Source: Methylumidiphilus sp963753955 (GTDB taxonomy: Bacteria > Pseudomonadota > Gammaproteobacteria > Methylococcales > Methylococcaceae). From it: a DNA stretch of 64,000 nucleotides. Under the pieces are notes generated by a model that was not told where the DNA came from, did no database searches, and saw only the letters and a list, made by a program, of their open reading frames with translations. Below, piece after piece: positions 1 to 7,865 of this stretch (position 1 is its first letter; each line of letters opens with the position of its first letter). The stretch spans positions 167,367 through 231,366 of the forward strand of contig CAVWEM010000013.1 in NCBI GenBank assembly GCA_963753955.1, read 5' to 3'. A program made the position numbers and the translations under genes.

Positions 1-847
1 ATTTGCCATCAATGTTTCGCCGCTGACCGCCGATGTCCTGATAGAACATCGGCTTGTGCAGTCGAAGTTGGCCACCCGGAGTGGCAAGCAACAAATCACC
101 GGTTTTGTCCTCCACGCTCACGCCTTTCGCGCCATCGAAGCTTAAACGAATGACATTGGGATTGGCACCAGGGCTGACTATAAAGTCGTATTCCAACAGC
201 CGCTGGTTGCCGTAATAAACCAAGTCGATGCCGGGATAAGCCTTCTTGTATTTAACTTTGGCATAAGTCGGGATGTCGGTGCGCCAGTTTTTCTGGTTTT
301 TTCCATGCAGATAGTTCACCTTCCCTGGCAATTCATCCAGGCCGGTCATGGTGGGATTGCGGTTTGCGCCCACTAACTTCATTCTCACCAAGGCGACATC
401 AGCGTTTATTGCAGCGCCTTTCGTTGAGACAGATGCCTGGGGTTGGGGTGTCAGAGTGGGGGTGGCTAGTGGTCTAGGCGGCTGTCCGTGCTGGAGGGAC
501 TTCAATGCCAACACTGCTTCAGTGGGAGTGAGTAAAAGGTTGTAGCCATTGCCATGCGAGATGAATTGGGGTTCAGAGGTGGCCTGTCCCTGGTTCTTCT
601 CGAAACTCAATGGCAGTTTTCCGTAGTTTTCGGCGAGCCGGGCTTGTACGGCGGGATTGGCGGTGTCAGCCTTGACCGCCGCGACCGTCTCAGGCGATGC
701 CGCCGCCAAGCGGGGTGTGTGGCCGCGAGGAACCCTCCCAGCCAGCCCGATCAACAGCAAGACCAACAGCAAGCCGCCGAAGGCAACCCCCCGGCGAGTA
801 AATGCCGATTGCCCGGTAAGCCGCAGTATTTGAGTCCAGTTAAACAT
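1..847 (-). CDS. DUF7948 / SBBP-repeat type secreted protein, 5' part only
   Basis: Reading the minus strand from an ATG at 847 gives an open frame that continues off the left edge of the window, about 282 codons. The N-terminus has a hydrophobic anchor or signal segment at residues 25-42 (rich in L, V, I, G). A linker with the motif SFEKNQGQ follows, then HGNGYNLLLTPTEAVLAL, LPGKVNYLHG and IDLVYYGNQRLLEYDF. These are hallmarks of the DUF7948 domain that precedes SBBP beta-propeller repeats in large secreted proteins. The propeller part would lie outside the window. A GAGG ribosome site lies about 10 bases upstream of the start. A degenerate paralogue with a very similar N-terminus lies at 2051-2681. 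Function is unknown; an exported or surface role is inferred from the family. Confidence 0.75.
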   Translation of the reverse strand, partial: MFNWTQILRLTGQSAFTRRGVAFGGLLLVLLLIGLAGRVPRGHTPRLAAASPETVAAVKADTANPAVQARLAENYGKLPLSFEKNQGQATSEPQFISHGNGYNLLLTPTEAVLALKSLQHGQPPRPLATPTLTPQPQASVSTKGAAINADVALVRMKLVGANRNPTMTGLDELPGKVNYLHGKNQKNWRTDIPTYAKVKYKKAYPGIDLVYYGNQRLLEYDFIVSPGANPNVIRLSFDGAKGVSVEDKTGDLLLATPGGQLRLHKPMFYQDIGGQRRNIDGK

Positions 848-928
848 GATGTTTTTCCTCGTTCCTCGCGTCATTTCAACGCCGTCCAGTCAAGCATAGC
901 TATTGGGTCGGAGGAATGCCATGCTTTT

Positions 929-987
929 GTGGGGGCGCTTTGCAAGCGCGACTTTCGACATCTGTCGCGGTTAATATCCGCTCCCAC
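929..987. repeat. REP-like imperfect palindrome
   Basis: The two ends (GTGGGGGCG at the left, CGCTCCCAC at the right) are inverted copies, and a second nested pair GCGCGA/TCGCGG lies inside. It resembles the GTGGGAGCG...CGCTCCCAC type of repetitive extragenic palindrome seen in pseudomonads and relatives. It sits in the spacer between the DUF7948 gene and the DUF2442 gene. The rest of 848-1027 holds no gene I can support. Confidence 0.5.
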
Positions 988-1027
988 GGATGTGTTTCTT
1001 CGCCCTTCGACTTCGCCCAGGGCAAGC

Positions 1028-1324
1028 TTATTCCGGCCTACATCTGTTAAGCGACAGCGGTGGGCTGGGCATCCCATCCCATCTGGCATTTGTCTTTACA
1101 GAAGACAAATATAGCGTGTCTGGGCAAATATCTTGTTCGTGCGGCCATGCTACCGTGCCATCGAGAACCACCGCCCGCTTGAAATAGGTAATATCCTGCA
1201 ATTCTTGAAATACACCAAAATCGAGCAGATCCGAGCAATCATAAACCCCCGACTCGCCATTGGTGAAAACCAGCTTTAATTTATAATCGTCCGTCGGCAC
1301 AACCTCACGAACTCTCGGATTCAT
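1028..1324 (-). CDS. DUF2442 domain protein
   Basis: A 98-residue protein whose first 75 residues match the DUF2442 pattern: an N-terminal VVPTDDYKLKLVFTNGE strand pair, CSDLLDFGVFQELQD, then the conserved block WPHEQDICPDTLY. The C-terminal ~20 residues look unrelated and may be read-through into the neighbouring repeat region. It lies 5 bases downstream of a DUF4160 gene on the same strand, a pairing that recurs widely in bacteria and is suspected, not proven, to act as a toxin-antitoxin-like module. The molecular function is not known. Confidence 0.75.
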   Translation of the reverse strand: MNPRVREVVPTDDYKLKLVFTNGESGVYDCSDLLDFGVFQELQDITYFKRAVVLDGTVAWPHEQDICPDTLYLSSVKTNARWDGMPSPPLSLNRCRPE

Positions 1325-1329
1325 CGTGT

Positions 1330-1599
1330 TTACCTCAACGGATCAATTTTGTAGGGTTGCTGACCTGTTACCGCAAGCTCCCAATCGGCGACAAGCTCAT
1401 CCTTATGCAATTCTATCCACGCTTGCAGCAGTTTCATTTTGGCATTCGGGAAGTCACCCTGTAATACTTCACCCTCTGGTATGGCAACCACCACTTCATA
1501 ACCCTGATATCGGGCATGAATATGGGGTGTTTTATGTTGCTGATTATCCCTAAAGTACATATAGACGATAATCCCATAAAACATTGAAATTGATGGCAT
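1330..1599 (-). CDS. DUF4160 domain protein
   Basis: An 89-residue protein with the full DUF4160 signature: MPSISMFYGIIVYMYFRDN at the start, then HKTPHIHARYQGYEVVVAI and a C-terminal LLQAWIELHKDELVADWELA. The length is normal for the family. The adjacent DUF2442 gene begins 5 bases after its stop, so the two are probably co-transcribed and co-translated. Family members are found beside DUF2442 proteins in putative addiction or stress modules. The histidines in the HKTPHIH stretch are conserved, but no reaction has been assigned with certainty. Confidence 0.8.
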   Translation of the reverse strand: MPSISMFYGIIVYMYFRDNQQHKTPHIHARYQGYEVVVAIPEGEVLQGDFPNAKMKLLQAWIELHKDELVADWELAVTGQQPYKIDPLR

Positions 1600-1609
1600 A
1601 TAAATCTCT

Positions 1610-1738
1610 CATCGAAAATCTAGACAGGTTGGCAACGGCAACCGCTTGGGGAATTATGAGTTGGGCGCATAATGCCGGAAGCAAAATACTATGCTGATTT
1701 TTCCAAGCAGAATGGTAAGTGACGAATTGACGACCCAA
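1610..1738 (-). pseudogene. remnant of a DUF3368 / PIN-domain toxin
   Basis: Directly downstream of the UPF0175 gene a short stretch reads SILLPALCAQLIIPQAV, which matches the N-terminal segment (LLPALFG..IPQAV) of DUF3368 PIN-domain proteins, the usual partner encoded after UPF0175. The expected leading strand with the first catalytic aspartate is not recognisable, and everything after residue ~40 is lost where the DUF4160 gene begins. It looks like a truncated, inactivated toxin gene. The match is short, so confidence is moderate. Confidence 0.4.
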
Positions 1739-1741
1739 GCT

Positions 1742-1996
1742 TTAGTCACGTTCGATTTCTCTTCTCAATTCCTCTGGTGTGGTTTGAAATGGCGAGACAT
1801 TGAACCGACTTAACGTCAACAAAAAATCATGACGGCTCAAACCAGCGATTTCGGCAGCCTTGGCTTGGGAAACCAATTGCATTTCATACCATTTTACAGC
1901 CGCCGTGACCCGCATTTCGGAAACGAATTCATCGGGGGTTTTGCGTAGCGCGGAAAAAATGGTATCGGGTAATTGTAAATTAACTTGAATATTCAC
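1742..1996 (-). CDS. UPF0175 family protein (antitoxin-like)
   Basis: An 84-residue protein starting at a GTG (1996), with the UPF0175 layout: a beta strand MNIQVNLQLPD, a helical region with AAVKWYEMQLVSQAKAAEIAGLSRHDFL that contains a helix-turn-helix-like segment, and a C-terminal SPFQTTPEELRREIE. UPF0175 proteins are normally encoded just before a DUF3368 PIN-domain protein and are thought to be the antitoxin of that pair. Here the partner survives only as a remnant immediately downstream, so this would be an orphan antitoxin. Confidence 0.75.
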   Translation of the reverse strand: MNIQVNLQLPDTIFSALRKTPDEFVSEMRVTAAVKWYEMQLVSQAKAAEIAGLSRHDFLLTLSRFNVSPFQTTPEELRREIERD

Positions 1997-2050
1997 GGCA
2001 TAATCTCTTCGCTAAAGTCATTATGATAGTTAGGTCGGTTGGGTACGGAT

Positions 2051-2681
2051 CTATCGTACACCCTCCCGGCCTTTGGAAAAATCGGTGGTAGCGCAGGGCT
2101 TCGTCCCGCCCTGTGGCAGAACCGGTGCAGCCCCGAAAAAGCGCACCTGCACCGCCCAGCGCTGCCCTGCCGGTTCTTGCGGGCGGGCCTCGCGCCCCAC
2201 CGAGCGCTGCGCCCGTTCCGCCTCGGGTTCCCACGCTCCAGCGTGGGAACCCGTCTTGATCGCTTTGCGGTCATGCGGCGCGGGAACACCGCCATCTGCG
2301 TTCCCACGCGGGAGCGTCGGAACGAGACCGGCCCCGCCAATTGCATTTTGTGACGGGCTGTTCGGCGAAGCTTCTTGCTGGCTCAGCGTCAGTCCGTCAC
2401 GGGTGAAATACGCGCTGGTCTGTCGGCCTTGGACGTGAGGCCACCTGCGCATCGGTCTGGCTGTGGTTTTCGATGAAGTACAGCGGCAATTTCTGCGCTT
2501 TGGCCTTGACCGCCGCGACCATTGCAGGCGCAGCCGCCGCCAAGTGGGGTGTCTACTGGTGAGGAGCACTCCCAACCAGCCCGGTCAACAAAAATACCAG
2601 CAGCAGACCGCCAAAGGCAAGCACCCAGCGAGACATCGCTGATTGCCAATTAAGCCGTAATATTTGAGTCAAATTTGACAT
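2051..2681 (-). pseudogene. degenerate DUF7948-type paralogue
   Basis: From an ATG at 2681 the minus strand encodes an N-terminus very close to that of the gene at 1-847 (TQILRL, then the AFGGLLLV hydrophobic segment, then LAAAAPAMVAAVKA). An in-frame stop follows the hydrophobic segment. The frame then continues as KLPLYFIENHSQTDAQVA, shifts again to QTSAYFTRDGLTLS, is filled by a palindromic repeat (2225-2324), and ends after RFFGAAPVLPQGG. These are DUF7948 motifs in the expected order. With a stop, a frameshift and a repeat insertion it cannot make a full protein. Confidence 0.6.
2225..2324. repeat. paired-hairpin dispersed repeat inside the DUF7948 relic
   Basis: Two palindromes about 45 bases apart. 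The first, 2225-2252, is a near-perfect inverted repeat of GGGTTCCCACGCT. The second, 2299-2324, is an imperfect copy built on CGTTCCCACGC. Elements with the GTTCCCACGC...GCGTGGGAAC core are common short mobile or REP-type repeats in gammaproteobacterial genomes. It lies within coding sequence of the pseudogene and is translated as unrelated filler there, which indicates insertion. Confidence 0.6.
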
Positions 2682-2806
2682 GATTTTTCCGTTTTCATGC
2701 GCCAAGCTATTGCAATTAAGTAAGAGATAACCCGTCGTTGTGGCGAGGAATGCCGAAACCCAGATTCCAGGGATGGCGGGTAATGGATCACATCCATGTG
2801 TTCTGG

Positions 2807-2829
2807 ATACCGGCAATCCCTGCCGGTAT
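2807..2829. repeat. short palindromic repeat (ATACCGGCA stem)
   Basis: A perfect 9-base stem (ATACCGGCA / TGCCGGTAT) around a 5-base loop, in a TCTGGATACCGGCAATCCC context. Similar CCGGCAATCCCTGCCGG palindromes are dispersed in many proteobacterial genomes. It lies in the gene-poor stretch 2682-3180, where I see no supported coding sequence. Confidence 0.5.
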
Positions 2830-3180
2830 GACGGATTTATTACCGGCATTGAGCCTTAGTAGATCAAGCGCGTCTCTTTGCGTACGACATTCCCAGCCTA
2901 CCCGGCTATAGGGCGTTATTTCCGTTTCGCTTTCTTCATAAGGGATCATCACTATTGCCATGTTCGCTAACAACCATGCAACGTCTGGGTCTCAATGTCA
3001 AAAAGGCGAAACGACTCCGGCACTCGGTCGGCACAGATGCCGGAAATCGCTCAGCTTATTCCGGCCTACATCTTTCCGCCAACAAAAATCACGCTTCCAT
3101 CCCGGAGACTCAACGCATCATCACGACGCACTCACGAGAGGCTAAGCCTGAGCCGCAAGTATAGTGGGTTTTCTAAGGTT

Positions 3181-3663
3181 TCACAGTCCCGCCAGCCAAA
3201 GCCTGATCCTCATGCCGATCTCGCTGGTATAGCCTGCGGTGGCATAGCGGATCTGGCCTTCGGGGTCAAGCACGAAAACCGCCGGGACACCGCGCAGGCC
3301 ATAGCGCTTGGCAATTTCCCCCTCTTCGTCCAATAGCGTGGGGACATGGAAATCCTGCTCTTGCATGTATTTGCCCACCTCCACGCGGCCGCCTGATTGC
3401 ATGGCCACGCTGATGGACGGATGGGCTTTTGCCACGGACTGGATGGAGCCTTGCATGCCCCGGCAAATGGGACACCAGTTGGCCCAGAAATAGATGATTG
3501 CAGGCTTGCCGCGCAACTGGGCCAGGTCGAAGTTCTCCCCCGCCAAGGTTTGCCCAGAAAACACGGGCGGCTCACCGGTTGCCAGGTCGCGGTGGGCGGC
3601 AAACTGGATGCCGATGACCAGGGCGATCACTGCGACCCAGCCCAGCATTTTTGATGGTTTCAT
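3181..3663 (-). CDS. membrane-anchored thioredoxin-like disulfide oxidoreductase (ScsD/TlpA type)
   Basis: A 160-residue protein with one N-terminal membrane segment (residues 7-22), then a thioredoxin fold facing the periplasm. It has the FSGQTLAGENFDLAQLRGKPAIIYFWA start typical of TlpA/AhpC-TSA proteins, a WCPIC active site (cysteines 64 and 67) and a cis-proline region GLRGVPAVFVLDPEG near residue 130. The CPIC centre is like that of ScsD-type 'protein disulfide oxidoreductases'. It would reduce or shuffle disulfides in the periplasm, drawing electrons from a DsbD-like partner not seen here. It is divergent from creA, with about 130 bases between the starts. The substrate cannot be told from sequence. 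Confidence 0.8.
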   Translation of the reverse strand: MKPSKMLGWVAVIALVIGIQFAAHRDLATGEPPVFSGQTLAGENFDLAQLRGKPAIIYFWANWCPICRGMQGSIQSVAKAHPSISVAMQSGGRVEVGKYMQEQDFHVPTLLDEEGEIAKRYGLRGVPAVFVLDPEGQIRYATAGYTSEIGMRIRLWLAGL

Positions 3664-3790
3664 GGTCTCACGCTATTGGTGTTGCAGTCTAAGCGGCTCG
3701 TCATCGTATTTCCCGCGTTACCGTGTCATCATCTTATTGCGAAAACCAAGTGGTTGCGACAATGTTTCTTTCATCCGAGCAAGACCCCAG

Positions 3791-4306
3791 ATGAACACCC
3801 AATCCCGACACACCTTTGATTTCCCGAACTCACAAGCCCAGCAGGGCGGGAGGCTTTATCTGGCCGCCGCCTGTCTTTGGGCCTTTGTGCCTGCGGCCTT
3901 CGCCGACGAAGTCGGCTGCGTCACCACCGCATGGAAGCTGCTCGGGGCCAACCACAAGGTCTGCGTGGAAGCCTTCGACGATCCGAAAATCCCCGGCATC
4001 ACCTGCCACATCAGCCAGGCCCGCACCGGGGGCATTAAGGGCGGGCTGGGCTTGGCCGAAGATCCTTCGCAGTTTTCGCTGGCTTGTCGGCAGACTGGCC
4101 CGATCAGCCTGCCCGCGAAGCTGCCGGACAGCGAGACGGTCTTTTCGCAAAACACCTCGCTGTTGTTCAAATCCACCGACATCACCCGGCTGTGGGACAA
4201 GCCGCACAATACCTTGGTCTATCTCGCCATCAGCCGCAAGATCATCGAAGGCGCGCCGGCCAATAGCATCTCCACCGTGCCGGTGATGCCTTGGGGGGCG
4301 CGTTGA
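3791..4306 (+). CDS. creA: CreA family periplasmic protein
   Basis: A 171-residue protein with a signal peptide (hydrophobic residues 21-36, likely cut after AFA at 38), then the CreA signature: VGCVTTAWKLLG, KVCVEAFDDPKIPGITCHISQARTGG, SLACRQTGPI, and LVYLAISRKIIEGAP. Several cysteines are positioned for disulfides. The ATG at 3791 is chosen because it places the signal peptide at the N-terminus; the frame is open further upstream but overlaps the divergent gene. CreA family proteins are conserved and exported, with no settled function. Only one base separates its stop from the first GTPase gene, so the three genes form one operon. Confidence 0.85.
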   Translation: MNTQSRHTFDFPNSQAQQGGRLYLAAACLWAFVPAAFADEVGCVTTAWKLLGANHKVCVEAFDDPKIPGITCHISQARTGGIKGGLGLAEDPSQFSLACRQTGPISLPAKLPDSETVFSQNTSLLFKSTDITRLWDKPHNTLVYLAISRKIIEGAPANSISTVPVMPWGAR

Positions 4307-4307
4307 T

Positions 4308-5522
4308 ATGAAAACACCCATCCGTCGTTTCTGGCGCGACTGGATTAGCCAAATCCTGAGGCCGACTATACCCGAGGCGGAACTCAATGTCCGGTTGCAG
4401 GAAGTCCGCCAGCATCTGCCCCTGCCGGTGTTCTGGCTTTTGGGCAAGGCGCAAAGCGGCAAGACTTCCATCATCCGAGTCCTCACCGGCTCGTCCTTGG
4501 CCGAGATTGGCAATGGCTTCCAAGCCTGCACCCGCCACGCCCGCTTCTTCGACTTCCCCGATCAGCCTTCGGCCATCATCCGCTTCCTCGACACCCGTGG
4601 CCTCGCCGAGGCGGCTTACGACCCGCAGGAAGACATGGGCTGGTGCGAACAACAGGCACATTTGCTGGTTGTCGTCGTCAAGGCCATGGATCATCAGCAG
4701 GATAGCGTCGTGGACGCGGCGAAGGCCATCCACGCGGCCCATCCCGAGTGGCCGATGATCGTCGCGCAAACCTGTTTGCATGAAGGCTACACAGGCCGGG
4801 AGATGGAGCATGTGCTGCCTTATCCTTTCGACAGCCAGCCGTTCGCGCCCGGTGTGCCGTCCGACCTAGGCCGTTCTTTGCTGAGGCAACGCGAAGGCTT
4901 TGACGGGCTGGGGGCGCGTTTTGTGCCGCTGGATTTCACCCTGCCCGAGGATGGCTACGCGCCGGCGGATTACGGGGCCGAGGCGCTCTGGCAGGCGATT
5001 GAGGAAACCCTGCCGCTGGGCCTGCGCAGCTTGCTGAGATATAGCGAACAACGCCGTTTGTTGAACGACGAATACGCCCGCAAAGCCCATCCCCATATCA
5101 TCAGTTACGCTATCGCCGCCGGCGCGGCGGAGGCCATCCCGTTGCCGGGGGCCAGCTTGGCGACGGCGGCGGCGATCCAGGCCAAGCTGTTCCACAGCAT
5201 CGCTTCCATCTATGGTTTGACCTTGACCTCGAAGAGTGTGGCCGAAGTCGGCAGCGCGGTGGGCATCGGCGTGTTGGTCGGCGTGGGCGGACGTGAGTTG
5301 GCCAAGCTGATTCCGGGTTACGGGCAGACCGTCGGCTTGGGGCTGGCGAGTGTGTACACCGCCGCCGTGACTTATGCGCTGGGCAAGGTGTTTTGTTTCT
5401 ATTTCGCCGGCACCCTGCGCGGCCATGCCTTTTCCCACAAGGTCTTACGCGAGTTGTACCGTGAGGAATTCCAAGCGGGCCGCTCCCTGCTGGCCGAGTC
5501 GCTGAAACGGCGAGGCGGCTGA
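4308..5522 (+). CDS. P-loop GTPase with C-terminal DUF697 (YcjF-like) domain
   Basis: A 404-residue protein. The N-terminal G domain has a P-loop GKAQSGKT at residues 46-53 and a G3 box DTRG at 95-98. The usual G4 NKxD box is not apparent; the expected place reads AQTCLHEG, so nucleotide specificity may be altered. The C-terminal part (about 255-390) is rich in Ala/Gly/Val hydrophobic segments (HIISYAIAAGAAEAIPLPGA, VGIGVLVGVGG) as in the DUF697 family, which inserts in or associates with membranes. It sits one base after creA and one base before a second GTPase gene. A membrane-linked, possibly paired GTPase function is inferred. Confidence 0.75.
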   Translation: MKTPIRRFWRDWISQILRPTIPEAELNVRLQEVRQHLPLPVFWLLGKAQSGKTSIIRVLTGSSLAEIGNGFQACTRHARFFDFPDQPSAIIRFLDTRGLAEAAYDPQEDMGWCEQQAHLLVVVVKAMDHQQDSVVDAAKAIHAAHPEWPMIVAQTCLHEGYTGREMEHVLPYPFDSQPFAPGVPSDLGRSLLRQREGFDGLGARFVPLDFTLPEDGYAPADYGAEALWQAIEETLPLGLRSLLRYSEQRRLLNDEYARKAHPHIISYAIAAGAAEAIPLPGASLATAAAIQAKLFHSIASIYGLTLTSKSVAEVGSAVGIGVLVGVGGRELAKLIPGYGQTVGLGLASVYTAAVTYALGKVFCFYFAGTLRGHAFSHKVLRELYREEFQAGRSLLAESLKRRGG

Positions 5523-5523
5523 C

Positions 5524-7044
5524 ATGCGCTCCGCTTGGCCTTGGCTGGCTTTGTTGGTTCTCGGCCTGGTTCCCTGGTTGTTATTGGCTGGCCTGGGCGG
5601 ATGGTGGCTGTGGCAAAATGGCGAACTGCTGCACTGGCTGGGGTTGGCGATGGCCTTCTCCGGGGCGGCGTGGGTTGTCGGCCTCTGGCTGAAGAAGCGG
5701 CAAGCCTCGCCATTCTCGCAAATGCCCGTGTTCAAGCCCGATCAGCTATGGTCGCCCGCCGCCGACGCCGCTTGGGCCAGGGTGGAAGCCATCGCCGACA
5801 AGCTGAACCCCGCCGATTATTCCCTCAGCGAACCGGGCAAGCTCTTGCCCTTGGCCCATCGCCTCATCATCGAAGTCGCCAAGCCCTTCCATCCGCAGGC
5901 CAAACATGCCGAGTTGGACGCGCCGCTACCCAGCATTTTGTTGATCATCGAGCGCGTCAGCCGCGACATGCGCGAACTGCTCACCGACCAGGTTCCCGCC
6001 AGCCATCTCATCACCGTCGAAGACGGGTTGGCGGTGTGGCGTTGGAAGGAGAAGATCGGGCAAATGGCCGCGCTGGCCGGGGTAGGGCGGATGGCGGTGA
6101 ATCCGCTGGGCGGGCTGTTGTACGAATTGCGCACGGCGTTCTTTGGCCGCGTCACCCGTTATCCGCTGGCCGAGTTGGAGCGCTGGCTGCTGCAAACCTT
6201 TGCGCGGAAGATCGGCTATTACGCCATCCTGCTGTACAGCGGCCAATTGCGCCCGGACGATGCCTGTGACGACGCGGCCTGTCCGGCATCATGCCGGGAC
6301 ATCGCAAGCGCCGACGCGGGAAGCCCTGCCGAACCTTTGCGCATCCTGGTCGCCGGCCAAACCAAGGCGGGCAAATCCAGCCTCATTAACGCCTTGTTTG
6401 GCGAACTCCGCGCCCCCGCCGACGCACTGCCCTTGACCTACGCGCTGACGCCTTATCGCTTGGAGCGGGACGGCGAATTCTTAGGGCTGGTGTTCGACAG
6501 CCCCGGCTATGGTGACGATGTATCCTGGGTCGAAGGCAGTCGCGCCGAATTACAGTTGATCGACTTGGTATTATTGGCCTGTTCCGCCACCCACGCTGGC
6601 CGCGCCGCCGACGCCCGATTCCTGCAAACCCTTAAAGCCCATTACGCGAAGACGCCCGACCGCATCAGTCCGCCCCTGGTCGTCGCCCTGACCCATATCG
6701 ACCAGTTACGCCCGGCCCGCGAATGGCAGCCACCCTATAATGTCGCCGAGCCTAAAGGCGGGAAGGAAAGCCAAATCCGCCTGTGCATGGAAGAAGTCGC
6801 CCGTACCTTGGGCTTGCCGCTGGAACAGGTGCAGGCGGTATGCCTTAAAGCCGGCGAGGAATGGAATATCGAAGCCGTGTGGACGGCCATCGCCGGCCAA
6901 TTGCCGGAAGCCCGGCGGGCAAGATACTTGCGCTGCCTCAAAGACGCCAAAGCCAGGGAAAAATGGCAGTTGATTATCCGCCAATTGGGCAATGCCGGGC
7001 GATTGGTGGCTGATGGTTTTGGCAAGATTTTGCCGGGGAAGTGA
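5524..7044 (+). CDS. membrane-anchored P-loop GTPase
   Basis: A 506-residue protein. Two N-terminal transmembrane helices (about 6-32 and 36-56) lead to a ~210-residue helical region. A GTPase domain follows, with P-loop GQTKAGKS at 278-285, G3 box DSPG in VFDSPGYGDD, and a clear G4 box THID in ALTHIDQL. Unlike its upstream neighbour it keeps all main nucleotide-binding motifs. The layout resembles Era/dynamin-like GTPases tethered to the inner membrane that are often encoded next to a DUF697 GTPase. Its start is one base after the upstream stop, pointing to translational coupling and perhaps a heteromeric pair. The role is unknown. Confidence 0.75.
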   Translation: MRSAWPWLALLVLGLVPWLLLAGLGGWWLWQNGELLHWLGLAMAFSGAAWVVGLWLKKRQASPFSQMPVFKPDQLWSPAADAAWARVEAIADKLNPADYSLSEPGKLLPLAHRLIIEVAKPFHPQAKHAELDAPLPSILLIIERVSRDMRELLTDQVPASHLITVEDGLAVWRWKEKIGQMAALAGVGRMAVNPLGGLLYELRTAFFGRVTRYPLAELERWLLQTFARKIGYYAILLYSGQLRPDDACDDAACPASCRDIASADAGSPAEPLRILVAGQTKAGKSSLINALFGELRAPADALPLTYALTPYRLERDGEFLGLVFDSPGYGDDVSWVEGSRAELQLIDLVLLACSATHAGRAADARFLQTLKAHYAKTPDRISPPLVVALTHIDQLRPAREWQPPYNVAEPKGGKESQIRLCMEEVARTLGLPLEQVQAVCLKAGEEWNIEAVWTAIAGQLPEARRARYLRCLKDAKAREKWQLIIRQLGNAGRLVADGFGKILPGK

Positions 7045-7272
7045 TTTTTGTCTGTTGGATAGATTGCATTTTTGGGTGGATGCTGTAATGCTTTGTCACG
7101 GTCTGGTTGCGCCCTTGATCCAGTAACTTGGGGGCGACCGGAGAAGAAGGTGTGTTTGTCGCGGCCATGAGTTCCATTTGCTTTGCCTTGGTTGTTGATA
7201 AACAATGGGTTAGGACGGGATTGGCGTGGTTATACACACCTACACACAGATGTGTTATGCGCCTGCTTAGGT

Positions 7273-7291
7273 GCCTAACACAAAGTTAGGC
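7273..7291. other. attC-like core (GCCTAAC / GTTAGGC) relic
   Basis: The seven-base boxes GCCTAAC (7273-7279) and GTTAGGC (7285-7291) are the R'' and R' consensus of integron attC sites in inverted orientation. Only 5 bases lie between them instead of the usual 50-100, so this looks like an internally deleted attC that now marks the left edge of a cassette. No integron integrase gene is in the window. The motif is short, so it may also be a simple palindrome. Confidence 0.35.
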
Positions 7292-7540
7292 GTACCAGAT
7301 ATACGCATTGCTTCGTCATCGGGAGGATTTGAATCAATAAAATTTATCTCCACTTCTCCATATACTAAAAGCTGTAAAGCGGACAATATCAAGAGTCCAA
7401 CAATTTCAATCCTTGAAGGAAAAGGGCTTTTTATGAATATGTTCACGGTTCACTAATTAGAGATTCATCTGTTTAAAGGAAGTTATACGAGCCTTCACAA
7501 GCAATTAAGCGATGAAGGCATAAAATTCTCAAAAAAGCAC

Positions 7541-7789
7541 TTGTTTTTTACAAAAACACCACAAGTTGTGTTAGGAATAACTGATTTTCTAAAAACTGCC
7601 GCGCTTTGGACGAGTTTAGCGACGGTATTGGTTACATGGTTAAAAGGGAGATATGGAAGAAAGATTAAAATTACAAAAAAAGATAAAAGTGTAATCTATA
7701 TTGAAGGAATGTCTGTATCTGATATTGAGCGGTTATTAAAAAATTCTATTATTGTTTCTGTAATTGAATCAAACGAAAAAGGGACGTAG
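7541..7789 (+). CDS. small membrane-spanning hypothetical, resembles EACC1 conflict-system component
   Basis: An 82-residue, AT-rich frame from a TTG at 7541. The same frame is open back to 7457 (reading EIHLFKGSYTSLHKQLS), so the natural protein may be longer with a lost or non-standard start. The layout is a short N-terminal part, a hydrophobic helix with the phrase LATVLVTWLKGR, a basic beta strand KIKITKKDKS, and a final helix SDIERLLKN. This order resembles the 'effector-associated constant component 1' family of bacterial conflict systems. The likeness is a judgement from pattern only. It lies between two attC-like sites and would be the content of an integron cassette. Confidence 0.45.
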   Translation: MFFTKTPQVVLGITDFLKTAALWTSLATVLVTWLKGRYGRKIKITKKDKSVIYIEGMSVSDIERLLKNSIIVSVIESNEKGT

Positions 7790-7796
7790 TGACGTA

Positions 7797-7836
7797 TGGC
7801 GCAATAGCGAAGCGTATTGCGCCGGATGTTAATCAC
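7797..7836. repeat. dispersed palindrome GGCGCAATAGCG / CGTATTGCGCC, left copy
   Basis: A hairpin-forming palindrome (GGCGCAATA...TATTGCGCC) followed by GGATG. The same sequence, inverted and nearly identical over about 35 bases, lies at 13246-13291 at the other end of the AT-rich island. Such elements are widespread dispersed repeats in some gammaproteobacteria and related bacteria. Confidence 0.6.
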
Positions 7837-7865
7837 GGCCTAACACGCCTATATGGACTCCTCCC

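Noticed and set aside
7271..7456. 61-codon frame starting in the attC-like core
   Set aside because: Weak start, unusual composition and no ribosome site; the same frame reopens after its stop as the small cassette protein, so it may be only leader sequence.
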